A program made the position numbers and the translations under genes. The notes beneath the pieces were generated by a model. The model was not told the DNA's origin and did no database searches. It saw nothing but the letters and a program-made list of their open reading frames with translations. DNA of 64,000 nt, taken from NCBI GenBank assembly GCA_914767715.1, contig OU612069.1, positions 27,153,387 to 27,217,386 on the forward strand, in the 5' to 3' direction. The stretch is from Membranipora membranacea. Its lineage: Eukaryota > Bryozoa > Gymnolaemata > Cheilostomatida > Membraniporidae. The first letter of the stretch is position 1, and each line of letters starts with the position of its first letter. Below are positions 1 to 12,481 of this stretch, piece by piece.

Positions 1-539
1 GGTTGGCCTCTTGGTGTCCTCCAACCGGTCAAAAATAGTGAGTGATCTTGCACAGTATTCACAGCCTCTCCATTATCTTTGCGCCCTCGACCTGGGATGA
101 GGTGTGTGTTAGAACCCCTGATTTTAATTAACCATGTGACTAGCCAATTAAGTTCACATAATTTTCATACTAGTAACTAAAATAGTGTTGGGCGTCGATG
201 TTTTTGGCGATTGATGGATACTTGCTCTGCAATTTTCAGTGATATGCTGTCGATGGGTACGTGAGCACCGACCTGACACTGCTGTCATAGTAGATACAGT
301 TGGCATATGGAAACAAGCATTCTCAAGGCAAAGGTATGTAGCTCTGTACCTTGACAAAAAAATGGGTGAGTACAAATTTTGGTAATAAATAAATGCCTGG
401 ATCAGGTTTGTTCTAATTTGCCAGTGTTGTGCTAGATAAAACTTCATTCTTAAACTTTAACTTAAATTCAATTTCATGAGCAAAGTTGAGGAGACTGGTG
501 ATTCAAGTGTAATATTTTGTTTATGTTTCTTGTTCACAG

Positions 540-3256
540 AGTGAGGGCAGATGATGAGAGTTTCTTATTTGTAGCTAAAGTAAGCCGATGTGGTGACTAT
601 GCAAACAATGCTGTGACTGAGAGGGGGAATATGGGCATGTTCTTTGTTATTGTCCTCTGTCTGATACCGGTTTCATTTGCAACAAGACTACCTGTGGTTA
701 GTATATTGTATGAAAACCGAAGTACACTAGAACTCGCCCAGATTGATCTGTTGCTGTGACACATAGGCCTTTCAGCTTTTGCATGCGAAGAAGAGGGGAT
801 TACTCGGTTTGAACAAATTACCTACCGCTAGCATGTAAGCGTTCGAGGTCCTGAGTTCAAATCATGCTAAATTTATAGGCTAGGCAGTAATATTGAGGGT
901 GCGGATGGCCAGTGGAGGGGGAGCAGCAAAAATGCAGGCAAAATTAATCAAAATGCATCCATCTCAAACCAGTCGAAAAAAGATCTTTCAATTTCACTTT
1001 GTATTTCACAGAACGCTCATCCACAATTGAGACTAGTCCGAAAAATATTCAATTTAATTTCTTTATACATTTTACAGAGCACTTAACCACACAATGAGAG
1101 CGGGTACAGAAATATGACGAGACTTGAGAAGTTCCATGAATCTTATGACCTCAATATAAACGAGGTGATTAGAACTGTGCAGTATCCCATGGATCAATCT
1201 ACAATCAGTGCTAGTAATTTTTTCATAACTGTTAACTTTAGTCCATTCTGCTCTGAAGGTTGCCCAAAAACTGGTTATATATTGCGAGGCCGTGACACCT
1301 TTTTGAGCGGGATGTTTGACAATTCAAAAGCTTAATAAAATTAATTAATATATTTTGCCTGAACTTTTCTTGCAGACAGTATTGTATCTGGCTGGAGTGG
1401 CAGCCACCCTTGTAGCTATACCAGCATTGTATCTGATGATAATGTAAGAATCCACAACAAAGTAGTACCTAGTATGTTATTATCAAATTATACTCTTGCC
1501 AATTATGTAAAAAAAATACCTAAACTGCGATTCTCGTTTATGGCTTCCAAAAAATCTATCATGCTGCTGCAAAAGTAATTAAAAACCCAACTTAGCACTC
1601 ACAAATTTCTAATCTGAACTCTCGCTGAACTTCTGCCTCTAAATATGGACCAAAATTAATGGGGTTTACAGGTCAACCTGTACCTAACACAACAGGATTA
1701 CGGTCATTTTTTACCACTTAGTATTCAAAACATCAAAACATAAAAGATCAAGTGAACGTCATCTGGCTCTATCGATTCAGTTATGTGTAGAAAACCATAG
1801 AGTCAAGATGTGAAAACCAATATTAACTAGGAATACACCAGAGGTATGTCAATTTTAACTTTTAATTCTGATTTAAACTGTAATTTTTCAATGGTATACA
1901 TAATTTGAAGCTTATTGTTTTATAACTACATTGTAAATGAATATTCTTGGAAAAACCATTTTAATTTCGTATTTGATAATTTGATCATAATTTGATTAGT
2001 GTTACTCATGTTTTTTAAACAATTACAGGTTTCACGGTCTTTAAATGGAATATCAAATATTATGGATAACAGACAAAATAAAGAAATCGTAGTTCAGTGA
2101 ACTTTGTCTAGATAATTCTAGTTATAAGAGTTCTACACCTAACCCAAACGGCTAAAGTTCATAGATAACTTTATAGATAAGATGCTGCTACAGTTTTGGC
2201 ATCACTATAACATTTCTACACAGACTCACAGCTGGCCAAGTTATCATGGTAACCACTGTGGCGATATTTCTAATCTGCAGCTATGCAACTAAACACCGTA
2301 AGTGCATAGCAAACAACTGGGTGCCAATATTCCTAGCTGTCTTTCAATCAAATCGTCCCAAAATCACGGTTTACGCACTACATCCCATTCCATCCAATCC
2401 ATTCCATCTTGTCAGCCTAAATTACTAGGGACTGAGATTTGTTACTGTTCAACCAAATGTCTCTCCATGAGTGCGTAAATATTAGTGTTGAAGCTAACAT
2501 GATCCATTTGCGGATACTGGAGAGTGCTCTGCGATCTTCCTAGCGAAACATCACTTTTTTACACTACTTGACATCACCACTAGCCTTTCTGGAACATTAA
2601 AAATGTCTTTTTATCTGCCTATTGATTAAAGTTTTATTTTTATTTTCTCAGATGTCGGTACAGAGGTTATGGTAGTCCTCAGTATTATGCTTGGTGTTTG
2701 CAATGCTTTGATTTTCACAACGGGTAAGGATCGAACCATCTTATATTGTCCATAGTTGAGCAAGTAGACTTAGGAAGCCTGGAATTTGAAAACTTAATTA
2801 ATACTTGGATGCTCATAATTATTGTTTCCTCAAAACCTGCTGCAAGAGCGAATCAAATGCTAAGTATTAGGCTAGGAAAAAACTTAGTTTACAATCCTTT
2901 ACACGAGCTATGGATTTTAGAAATCTTGGTAGGCCATCAGTGTAGACCTGATTGATCTGATTTGGGTGTATTATAAGGGGATTGGAAGGGGCTTAATTAC
3001 TCACTAAGCTTACCACCCCGTATCTATCTCCCTTTCAGGATATGAACTGACCCTTCTATCTTCACCCCGATCAATGCAATCCACAGCAATGGGAATATTC
3101 TACTGCCTCAATGGATTTGGGAGCCTGATAAACATTGCTACTACTCTTTTTGCTACTTATATAGAATACTTTATGATTGCTGGGCTGTTAGCAACAGTGG
3201 TAGGCATCATTGTCCTGATCGTAGTGGAGAAGAAAGTTGGATTAGTACTGAGTTAA
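540..3256 (+). CDS. 3' exons of a multipass membrane transporter, probably POT/SLC15 (peptide transporter) family
   Basis: Five exons can be joined: 540-696, 1376-1443, 2224-2297, 2652-2723 and 3039-3256 (stop TAA). Every junction is GT..AG and the phases agree (0, 2, 1, 1), which is unlikely by chance. Each exon encodes hydrophobic helix-like sequence (GMFFVIVLCLIPVSFA, YLAGVAATLVAIPALYLMI, VIMVTTVAIFLICSYAT, VMVVLSIMLGVCNALIFTTG). The last exon has SSPRSMQSTAMGIFYCLNG followed by a final helix ending VEKKVG. The 'SP.SMQs.~MGlF....G.GS' pattern is what I know from the last third of SLC15/POT proton-coupled oligopeptide transporters. Upstream exons would lie before the window or were not recognised in 1-539. 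The membrane-protein call is strong; the exact family is inferred. A general MFS transporter is the alternative. Confidence 0.72.
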
Positions 3257-4798
3257 AGTTGACCAGGATCATTCGCATGTTAGACAGTCATCCTGACACA
3301 AAATCAAGATCATATAAACACTAGCTTTTTTAGCAGTCATTCACAGGACTATGTTTTATTACATGTATATCCTGTGCCCATTATATGTCAGGAGTGTCAC
3401 TGTTACCAGAGCAGCTAGCTCTTCTAAGCAAAGTATTTTCCGTTATACACTCTGTGAATGCACCTTGAGCACCTCTTGTCTTTACAATGTGTCAACCATC
3501 ATCTGATAGCTTTATACCATTTGTTGTAGCTTGATCTTAGAGTCTTCCTCTGAGGACCAAGAACACACCACTCCTTGCTTGCTTGTTTTTGTGTAGTTCA
3601 TTTTGCAGCAATGCTTTTTCTTTTTTTTCTGTCCATTTCATTTATTGTCAAGGGATCGATAATAAGGCTAATTAAATAATAAAACACTAAAGTAATAGAT
3701 AGGTAAAATATGGTTCCTCGGTACATAATGTGTTAGTACTCTGCACCATAATGGGAAATGGGAGTTGCCTTCAATTTGTGTGAGGCTGGGCAACTCCAAG
3801 GTAATATGTGATGGCCTCAATCTCGAGAGTTTGGTCCATCCATTGAGATAATCATGGAGTCAGGAAATGCTTCAGGTTCCGTGATAAGATCCTTTATGGG
3901 CGGTGCTTGGGCGGATAAATACATAAGCAACTTATCCAGCTTTTGTGAAGTCAGGTAGGGGACGCACATAGCAATTGCTAACCTGGACAGGAGGGGCGCA
4001 TGCTGTACGCCCAAACCACATCAGACAGCATACCCAGGCTAGCTCCTTGCTGTTGCGGCAAAACTCACACTCACATTCATACAGCACATGGTTTTCCCTC
4101 ATTATCCAGGATGCAATACTAAAATTGCTTAACCGACTCTCCATGAATCTACTCTCTAACTTGCATAGCAAACTAAACTCTTCTGTGACAGCTGAGAACG
4201 GACACTTACATAAAACTCGCTGGTTAACAAATCTTTGCTTTCAGTATGGAGAAGAGGGAAAGAAATTTGAAAACATTTCTTACGGTATGTGGCTCTACTA
4301 CTAGTCACCAACTACTTTCCAGAAGGTAGAGGCAATATAGCTTTTTTCCTTATCTGGTCCGGGTCATCAACAGACTACAGAATCTTCCACCCAAGTATGC
4401 TAAGTCTCAGCCAACCACAGGTGGTGCCTCCAGAAGTCTGGAACCAGGTGGGAGACTGTTCCATAGTTTGGCCATGCTGAGCATAGTGTTGTTCTACTAG
4501 TACTTGGTATTGCAGTGATACTGTGTTGGTGACGCCTGGAGAAGCCTATCATTAGGCCATAGGGATCAGCTTCTCCATTCGTAGTAGTAGTAGTAGGAGT
4601 TAGGTTAAAGTAGTATAAGACAAGTATGCCCCATCACGTGCGTGTGTGTGTAAATATGTGTGCATCATATATATTCATAGATACAAGAATGGTCACTCAA
4701 AGAACTTGATACTAATTAAACAGTATTCAAGTGGCTAACTGACTCTTTGCCTAAACTAAAGAGTTACCATTTATTACATGGCTGATGAGAAATATTAC
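3257..4798. other. 3' UTR and gene-free stretch
   Basis: Sequence after the transporter stop. A candidate polyadenylation signal AATAAA lies at 3678-3683, about 420 bases after the stop. The open frames in 3800-4500 overlap on both strands, lack splice support and match nothing I know, so I call no gene. Short GTA and TG runs occur near 4580 and 4640. Confidence 0.4.
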
Positions 4799-4830
4799 TA
4801 TATATATATATATATATAATATTATATATT
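4799..4830. repeat. (TA)n microsatellite
   Basis: A run of TA dinucleotides followed by irregular AT-only sequence, directly upstream of the hairpin at 4835-4888. Confidence 0.85.
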
Positions 4831-4834
4831 ATGT

Positions 4835-4888
4835 TTTAAAAGGCATTTTGGTTAAAGTCCGTGGACTTTAACCAAAATGCTCTTTTAA
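4835..4888. repeat. Near-perfect inverted repeat (hairpin)
   Basis: The arms contain GCATTTTGGTTAAAGTCC on the left and its reverse complement on the right, separated by only GT. One base differs in the outer part (an indel). The total arm length is about 25 bp. It sits next to a TA microsatellite, as small foldback or MITE insertions often do. No transposase is nearby. Confidence 0.8.
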
Positions 4889-5125
4889 ATAATCGACCGT
4901 AATTAAAACTCACTGATGTGCTGTCATAACGAATCTTAATTCAGAGGCGCCAAGGCTGTGACAATTGATTAATAACAAAGTCACTGCCTAGCACCCCTGG
5001 GCAAAGATTCCGGCGTTGGAAGAGAAGTTTTTTAGAGTCTTGTATTGTATCGCTCTAAAAATTGGGCAAAACCGCCCCATAATTGAATAAATCATTCAAA
5101 AAACATGGCCAATTCCGCCGAAAAA

Positions 5126-5185
5126 GGAAAATAAATAGGATAAAAGGGAAATAAATAGGGAAAGAGGGAAATAAATAGGGAAAAA
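5126..5185. repeat. 20-bp tandem repeat, three units
   Basis: Three consecutive 20-base units of the form GGGAAATAAATAGGGAAAGA with a few differences (5126-5145, 5146-5165, 5166-5185). Purine-only except for T. Flanked by two similar phrases, GGCAAAACCGCCC near 5064 and GGCGAAACCGCCC near 5219. Confidence 0.8.
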
Positions 5186-5379
5186 AGGAAAAATTTCTGC
5201 ACGTCTGTGCAAAAAAATGGCGAAACCGCCCACGGAAAAAAAGGAAAATTAATGCAACAATTCAGCAGCACTTTTACATGTGTCGTTCCAGATCTCGGGC
5301 GAACTTCATCACATATCTTGGACAAAGGTGGCACCGCATCGCTACACTGCAACAGACCGGAGTTTCAGTGGGGAGTGAT

Positions 5380-5874
5380 TTACAGTGTCGATCCAGAAGC
5401 CCCGGCCTGTTCATCATTAGCTGGCGCCTGAGGTGTGCCAGGGACCAAGGTACTGACGTACCTGAAGTACAGCAGCCTCAGCGTGGCTCCTGTCATGGAG
5501 CAACGGTACGAGGGAAAACTATCTAGATAGTTCTTCCGGCCCAGGCTGAGCTGATTCAGGTACGCCCTGGGGGGTTCATCCCAGCTGTACTGGCCACCAA
5601 CACACCGCCAGTCAACCTGCCTCAGGGGACCAAGGCAACCTTCACTCCACTGCAACTCAACAGCCCCACCTACATTCACAGCTCTGATGCAGTGCATTGA
5701 TGAAATCCCTTTAAGGCTGTTAGTCTTAAAAGCGCTAGTTGCTACCTGGTACACCGATGATGTATAAAATGTGATCAGTATCCTGCCATCAAATATTGTC
5801 CGTGCCATAACAACTAATGCGATAGCTGCTTCTGGCCTACTAGGTACTAGACCAATCAAGTGGGCAGGCGCCAA
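5380..5874 (-). CDS. Unrecognised 164-residue open frame, hypothetical
   Basis: This frame is longer than chance would usually give and lies in a locally GC-richer island (about 5250-5880). The translated product has an ordinary amino acid mix, including CVGGQYSWDEPPRAYLNQL and RLLYFRYVSTLVPGTPQAP. The 'WDEP' phrase recalls a motif seen in VPS13-type lipid transfer proteins, but that is far too short to assign. I see no clear splice sites that fix its ends. It could be one exon of a minus-strand gene or a relic. Confidence 0.3.
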   Translation of the reverse strand: MAPAHLIGLVPSRPEAAIALVVMARTIFDGRILITFYTSSVYQVATSAFKTNSLKGISSMHCIRAVNVGGAVELQWSEGCLGPLRQVDWRCVGGQYSWDEPPRAYLNQLSLGRKNYLDSFPSYRCSMTGATLRLLYFRYVSTLVPGTPQAPANDEQAGASGSTL

Positions 5875-5936
5875 ACATAAGAATCACTGGTTAGAGCTTG
5901 AGTAGGCAATTTCTAGGCATTGATGAAGTTTGGAAG

Positions 5937-6015
5937 AGGTTGACTTTGTGTGTAGGCCTACATATGAAATATTCTCAATGAAAGAATATTAGATATGTGC
6001 GCACAAAGTCAACCT
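5937..6015. repeat. Imperfect hairpin, about 33-bp arms
   Basis: AGGTTGACTTTGTG at the left is matched by CACAAAGTCAACCT at the right. Inside, TAGGCCTACATAT..AATATTC pairs imperfectly with GAATATT..ATATGTG around a short loop near 5980. It has the shape of a small foldback MITE. No target duplication was identified. Confidence 0.7.
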
Positions 6016-7445
6016 ATTTCAGGCTTAATAAATGATAAGGATAAGGATCTCCATAAGGTTGTCAAATCATGCTCTTTTGCAGTAGGTTTGAGATTGGTTG
6101 TCAGCTCTTATGGATGGTGTATAGCAGTCTTGGGATACAAAGACAGCTGGCACCTTATATAGCCTTTGTTGATTTGTTAAAACTCATGTTTTGAATGGAT
6201 TTTGACTGGCCAGCAACATCGTTCAACCATTCTATACATCCGACATGTGAAGAGTGATCGTGAATGGTGATTAGTCAATCTAAACAGCATAAACCTCGTG
6301 GAACTGCCCACCCCCGGTCCCACCATGATTGAAATACTGTCTGTCATAAATCCCTAACAGATATTAGGCCTACCTAGTCGCTGGTGTCGCATGGATCTAT
6401 CAAGTCTGATAAGACCATGGTGGGGATAAGGTACGTATGTCCTAAGGGTACAAACTCTCTGGGCTGAAGATTACTATACATTGTTATGCTAGGCCTTTTG
6501 ATTTTCTACAGATGCTGTACCTCTCTACATTACTCTACCTCCAGAAGATATCCACCGTCCTTGTTCACCCTTGGTTGTTAGGGAGGAATTGGATAACTAT
6601 TTAACAAAAAGAAATTGTTGGCTATAGTGGTACAAGGCTGGTGGCAGGGATGGAGAATATGAGATAATCCAAATGATTTTCGTCCTACATACCTGAAAAT
6701 TCCCAAAGGGGTTGATTAACATAAATGGTATTGCTAGTCCAAGTTTCATGAAAATCCATCTACCCAAATCTTCGATGCATCCGGATTAAAAATCTGATTT
6801 AGGAGATTCTTAGCTGTGACATCACGCTTGACATAACGCTCTGACACTATGCAAATTTTCTACAGATAATGTTGGATGGTTTGGTATATTAATGAAATGA
6901 CAGAATATAGATACTAATGTTTGAAGTGGTCAGAAATAGATTTAAAAATCCATCTTTTGCCATTATTTGCTCTCCCTGCCACCAGCCTTGTACCACTATA
7001 GTGATTCACCTACTAGCAGATTTCATTGTCCATAGAATGAAGGCAATTGATGGTTTTGGATTAAATTTCATGTCCGAGCAGGTGCAAAGGGTTCAGATAA
7101 AAAACCAACTTGGGATAAGGTTCACTACTTGTACGAGGCAAATGCAATAATTAAGTGGGTTAGTGTTGTATTTGCTTCTGGAATAGGGTCAAAAGTTTGT
7201 CAACTTCTGTCTCAACAGCTTGCTTTTAACTTGCAATGTTGCAGTTCACAGTCATTATTGTTGCTTATTGCCGAACAATTCACACCTTTTTTATTGCTTT
7301 GAAGATGTAATGACTGTGATTTTAGATGGCCTTGAATTAACTTATGCAATAAGTAGCATTGTGGTAAGTTTCAATTGTTAGATCGTTTAAGCAGGGAAAG
7401 TGGGATGACTCACTTATACAAATGCTGTCCTTTTTCTTCATACAG
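6016..7445. other. No gene recognised
   Basis: AT-rich, with one 77-codon open frame (6917-7150) that resembles nothing I know. It may hold upstream exons or flanks of the MULE remnant that follows, but no transposase motif is visible here. Confidence 0.4.
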
Positions 7446-8919
7446 GGGCTGATGCTAAACCCATGTCAGTCGATCCTACATTTAATCTTGGCAAGTTCTA
7501 CATCACGCCTATAACTCAGCCGCATTTTGCGGTCCCATCTTGCTTCGCTACAAAAAAGACAAAATCAACCTATGTCAAACTCTTTGAGTATCTTCCCATG
7601 GCAAGGCATTTGCGATGCCGTCAGCATTTTGAGGACAACGCTGCTAGAAACCCAGGGGTACAATCTGAGGCAGGCAAAAAGACCGTGATAGCTGAGATAC
7701 GTGACCTATTAACTAGCCCGCTTACCCAGGTTGAAAGGCTTGAGGATATATGCGAGCGCTATCCCAAGCTTGGACAGTTTCTGAGCAAACATATAGACAC
7801 AATTAGGAACAGTCTACATGTGGAGATAAATGACGGCGAGTTGTACTACACTAATGGATCAGAATCTGTCAACGCAAAACTGAAGCGTTTTGTCCAACAT
7901 AAACCATCATCATTATACCATATGCTTGACAATATAAAGTCGTTCTTTAATGCCGAACTTGGCTCCGCAGTAGATGGATATGCACATCAACATACAGTAT
8001 ATGAACCATCAGACATTTTACTAAACAGACTTGGTTCTCTTGACTGGGGTAAAACCACTCAAACTGAAAGAAAGGCCATCATGATCGAGCTAAATTCATT
8101 GTCATCCCAAGCGCTCATCGATGCTGAAGGTACTACTGATAAATTAGTCACAGACTTTGACGTCTACCCCGATGGAGCACATCTGAATATGAGTGTGGAT
8201 CTTGTGCATATGATATTCAAAAAGGCTGATCAGATCATCAGAACAGAATGATAATGCCCGCACCCAGTAGCCAGAGTGACGTCCACAAATTTTCATGTAT
8301 CAGCGATACCACAACTGTTAATCATGAGGTCAAAATAGTGAGAAATAAACAAGTTTTATGTCTGTGTGCTGGATACAAATCCCATCATTTCTGTAGGCAT
8401 GCTGTTGCAGCAGCTCATCAGAATGGTACCCTGTACGAATTCCTGGTGTGCCACAGAAGCAAGTTCAGAAAGCAGAGCTCCACCAACATAAGTACTTTCA
8501 CTCAGGAGGTGCACAATGCAACAAGGATAGGCACCAAGCCTGGGCAAAAGAGGCGCTCGAGAAATACGGTTAAAGAAACAAGTACTCCAATTGCAGTAAA
8601 ACAGAATGCAACTTGCAGCATAGACCACCGAGGAGTCTATAGGCTTTGCTACTTGGCGAACCATCCAAATATAAAGACATGTTTCAAATGTGGACGGTCA
8701 ATACAGCTTAAAAATAAGCTTGGCATAGCGATTGGGAAGTTTGATTTCAGATCATACTATAACAAGGCTTTGAAGAAGACTGTGGTCACATTCATTAGAC
8801 AATTTATGTATGCTCATATCCTGTGCCGAGAGAGTGATATGTTGAGCCCAATTCACTTATGTACGCCTGCCACTTCAGAAGTGATGTCCGAACTAGAGAA
8901 ATACAACATACCATTTTAG
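7446..8919 (+). mobile_element. MULE-type transposase remnant with SWIM zinc finger, frameshifted
   Basis: After a pyrimidine-rich acceptor (..CATACAG/G) an open frame runs to TGA at 8249-8251; homologous sequence continues in a different frame from 8248 to 8919. The first part has MSVDPTFNLGKFYITPITQ, the 'vDpTFNLG' block that MULE-like transposases carry around a catalytic Asp, and then TNGSESVNAKLKRFV, the usual 'tN..ES.N..lK' block. The second part has CLCAGYKSHHFCRHAVAAA, a SWIM finger (CxC..CxH) followed by 'NGTLYEFL', the normal MULE C-terminal zinc finger, and later two Cys pairs (LCYL..CFKCG). The two frames are therefore one former protein of about 490 visible residues, split by a small indel near 8245. 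The N-terminus is missing. No terminal inverted repeats were found. Confidence 0.8.
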
Positions 8920-9266
8920 AACACTATGCATTGACCTAGCTGTTAGTTAACGAGCTCTGACTCCGGTGGTTCAGTGGCATTACATAGTCATCTCCCCCTT
9001 CCGTTGGAGAATACATCTCTATATATAGGGAGTTGTGTGCCCCTGTATAAATCCTGATGACTCATTTGTAGCCTAAGTAACCAGTAACCAGTTTGGGCTT
9101 CACCAATTTATTTTGACATTGACCCTGAATTTCATCATCATTTTGTTGGGTAATTCCCAGGGAAAATGGTGGTTTTTATTCATCATTGATAGGAAGATGA
9201 ATCGTATAACATTCTCCTATTTCCATCTCCATCTGATCATTTCTGATTGATACACCTCATGGAATT

Positions 9267-12200
9267 ATGGTTGAGAGTGAAGGAACTAGCAGTCTGGAAG
9301 TCTCTACTAATGGTGAGTATAAATGTTCTTTGTTTTGAAATTGATGGGCCAAGATAGATAAAAAAGAAAATGTGAGGACACTCAGACTGGGTGAGCGTTG
9401 GTAACTTAGTCCTGAGACTGTGTGATTATAATTATTAATATTAAGATTTATGTGATCTGAGATGAGAAAAGATAGATAAGATGACTGATATATTGCAGAG
9501 CCTATATACATAATAAGACCAGGGAGTATCAACCTATGTTGTTGTGTCCTGCTAGTAGGCCTAGCTAGTGACTAGTGGGTTTATGCTAAGAAGAATAATC
9601 CTGTTGGTTTTATAACTCAAAGTTTATTTATTTGATTACATTACAGTGGAGGATACAGTTACTCTGACTGGATCTATTATTCTGGCAGAGGATAATGAAA
9701 CTGTTGGACAAGAACCGCCGACTAGTCAAACTAAAAGTGAGAGTATAGCAGAGGATCAAGGAACTGATGGACAGGAACAGCAATCCAGTCAACCTCCTCC
9801 TAATAGGAACAACAAGAAAATTGAGGACATATCGGTATGTAAGTCTAGTCCAAATTAACTGTGAACAATACCTTACTGTCAGTTTGTCAGCCAAAAATAA
9901 CATGGATTGGTAATCCTGATCCATACATTATTATCAGTCTTTATGACTAAAACTAAAACTGGCACATGATGGGATGATTAAAATATTTACTGAGGAGATC
10001 TGACATGGGTAATATAAAATTTTTCATCAAAGAATGATTTGCAATCTTTAATCACATTTCTTATCACAATCTTGTAACCACGTTGTTCTTTCGAGATACA
10101 GAATTTCCTGACTACGAAGTTCAGAATAGAGAAAGGGGCAGAGACCACTAAGGCCCGGGTGGTGCATGTTGTTCACAGCCAATATGACGCCGAAGCATCA
10201 CCTGCTGTAATAGGAAGGGCAGTGAGTGGGGCTTTTGGAAAGAACTTCATAACCATGGCAAAAGATGGTGAGTACTGTACTGACCCTACCAGACTAAATG
10301 CATGACAAGTTTCGCCCATATAAGATTTATATACAGTGTATTATTATTAACTCTACTGTTTTGTCTACCTTATTTTTACTCACAGTGCATAAATTAAGGT
10401 AGCCTATCTTCTAATTTTTGCAGTACTGGTAGCAGAGTTTCAACCCTAGACAATCGCCATTATTCACAGAAATTAAATGGGTTGTAATGGTTTAATTTCC
10501 GTGAACTGGTTACAAAAAATGAGGTGATAACTGCTATTGTCAAGCTGTGATCAAAACTAGAGCTGCATAGAGCAGAGCCAGAGAAAATTTCAGGATCAAC
10601 GGTTATATTGTGTCTTCGTAAAAGTGTCATTGACAATGTGTTTTATATAAGACTATTGACCTATAATTGAGCCCACTCATTGTCATGTCATTTTATGTGG
10701 AATTTTACAGCAAAGTAAGCTATCCTGGTCTGATGGAGTACACTGTGCAAAAAGCTACAGCTAAAGTATCTTCTCTCGCAACCTACACAGACTTCTCTGA
10801 TGTACAAGTCACAAGACACAAAAGGCAGCTTAGTGATACCAGCAGCAGCTCAGAACCAGAGAACGTACCGATGACCAATGAGAGAGACTCGCTCGCCACC
10901 CTATCTAGACAATTACGGATTACCATACATTCAAAAAGGATGCAAAGTCACTCCTATCCAATCCTCTCTTCTCGTAATAAAGTCACGGCAAACACAAACA
11001 ATGCCACAGGTGCTGGTTGGATCTTATACAATCAAGACCGCTGCTGCCTGCACTCAACAAGCTTCAATAGATTCAAAGAGGACGGGATATAACATAGTGA
11101 TGGTGAGCAATGTTTCTCAGTTCTATAGCTTATTGTTTCTTTAAAAATGCAACACCAAGCACCAATGATATTGTTACCGTATAATGATAATTGAGAGCAT
11201 TATGTTCTATCTAAAGCCTATGTTGGTAACGCCCATGTTATCCGTTATTACCAAATTGCACTAATACACCTGAACTGTGTTCTGATTGGTAGCTTTTTCT
11301 TATAATAGAACTTATCATTAGAAGAAGCCAGATTCATCGGTGAATTAAGGAAAAATAGTAGAAATGGAGTCAAGTACATGATAAAGGAAGGTCTGTTTCC
11401 TGATATACGATCCGCAATTACAGAGTACACATGCAAACAGGTATAGACTGAGATGAAGTGCCATGCCGCCATCGAGGAAAGTATAATGAGGAAGCCTAGT
11501 GCTGCAGAAATGGAGAGTTTCAGTTTGCAGTAAGTCATATCGATCGACATGCTGATCTTTGTAGACACACATTAAAACACCGATGGCAATGTCGTAAAAA
11601 CCCCTATATAATAAACTCATAGAGCTAACATACACACTAACATACACAAATTGATGCACAAGTGCCAGCTCTAGAGTGTATGTTAGCTCTATGAATAAAG
11701 TACATTCTAGGGATAATGATTGTTTGATCTAAACATATCTAAAAGGACTTTATATGGTGAAAATCTCAAGCTGGTTTCTGCTCAAGACTTGGAATCATAC
11801 CCCTGCCATAGTAAAAGCTACTGAAAGCTGAAGAAAGCACAGCAAGCTTATCGTTATATTGAGAGTTTTAAGACGCTTTTGAGGGGAGGGGGTCACTAAC
11901 CTCAAACACATCTTGTCATATATAGTTCACAATAGGGTATGATTCCAATTCTACCGGTTTCTGCACCAAATGTCAGCAATTAGTTGGCAGTGTTTTACTA
12001 TATGATATATATGATGTAGCGTTGACACTGTAGTTTATGAGTGAGTACTCACTATCGATGCCCTACTTACTATATTGATATTTTATTTTGTGTCAATTGT
12101 GCGCTTCTTGTAGAATCAATCACTTGAAGCAATTGCATTCAGGTGCCGTTTTAAAACACTGTTAGGCCATATCTTAGTCTGTATGGCTGAGAGATGATTG

Positions 12201-12415
12201 GAATTGATCATGTACTCCGGAGCCCTGATTCAGATTCTTCATTGTTGATAAGTTGTTGTGGAATATCCTAATACTGGTAAATCTAGTCTATTTGACTGTT
12301 TTATATTTCAATGCTCTCTCTGTTGCAGAGCTGCTGGCAGGAATTTCAGGATCACTTACCAACATTAACTAGTCATTGTGTCAGCTTGTACGAGAAAAGA
12401 CCAGGACAACCGTAA
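9267..12415 (+). CDS. Seven-exon gene for an unrecognised protein of about 286 residues
   Basis: Proposed exons are 9267-9312, 9647-9834, 10102-10267, 10716-10864, 11010-11102, 11309-11440 and 12329-12415. All introns are GT..AG and the lengths sum to 861 nt with every phase matching, from ATG (MVESEGTSSLEVST) to TAA. Residues 1-78 are acidic and rich in Ser, Thr and Gln (low complexity). Residues 79-134 look folded (FLTTKFRIEKGAETTKARVV, SPAVIGRAVSGAFGKNFI). A Ser-rich linker DTSSSSEPEN ends exon 4. Exon 6 reads SLEEARFIGELRKNSRNGVK; exon 7 ends YEKRPGQP. I recognise no domain, signal peptide or membrane helix. The weakest junctions are the exon 4 acceptor (CAAAG/TA; the neighbouring CAG would give a stop) and its donor (GTACCG). 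It lies just upstream of a hAT remnant and could be host or transposon-associated. Confidence 0.55.
11617..11694. repeat. Perfect 19-bp inverted repeat
   Basis: TCATAGAGCTAACATACAC at 11617-11635 is the exact reverse complement of 11676-11694, with a 40-base spacer. It lies in the last intron of the gene at 9267-12415. Probably a tiny MITE or the footprint of one. Confidence 0.85.
11787..11952 (-). mobile_element. MITE family A, copy 1
   Basis: A 166-bp segment bounded by CTTGGAATCATACCC and GGGTATGATTCCAATT, that is, inverted termini of about 14 bp. Its reverse complement matches the copies at 17431-17567 and 19467-19632: all share the terminal ATCATACCC, the subterminal AACC/ACCTATATATGA and the internal GGTTAGTGACACCCTCC. 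It lies in the last intron of the 9267-12415 gene. Too small to code; mobilised in trans if still active. Confidence 0.8.
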
Positions 12416-12481
12416 GCTGAAAACAAAGGAATCCCTCATACCCCCGATAGCTATGACTGTTGGCAAGTGTGTCGGCATTTA

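Noticed and set aside
4289-4480. Short open frame with SLSQPQVVPPEV
   Set aside because: Overlapped by frames on the other strand, no splice signals, composition not convincing.
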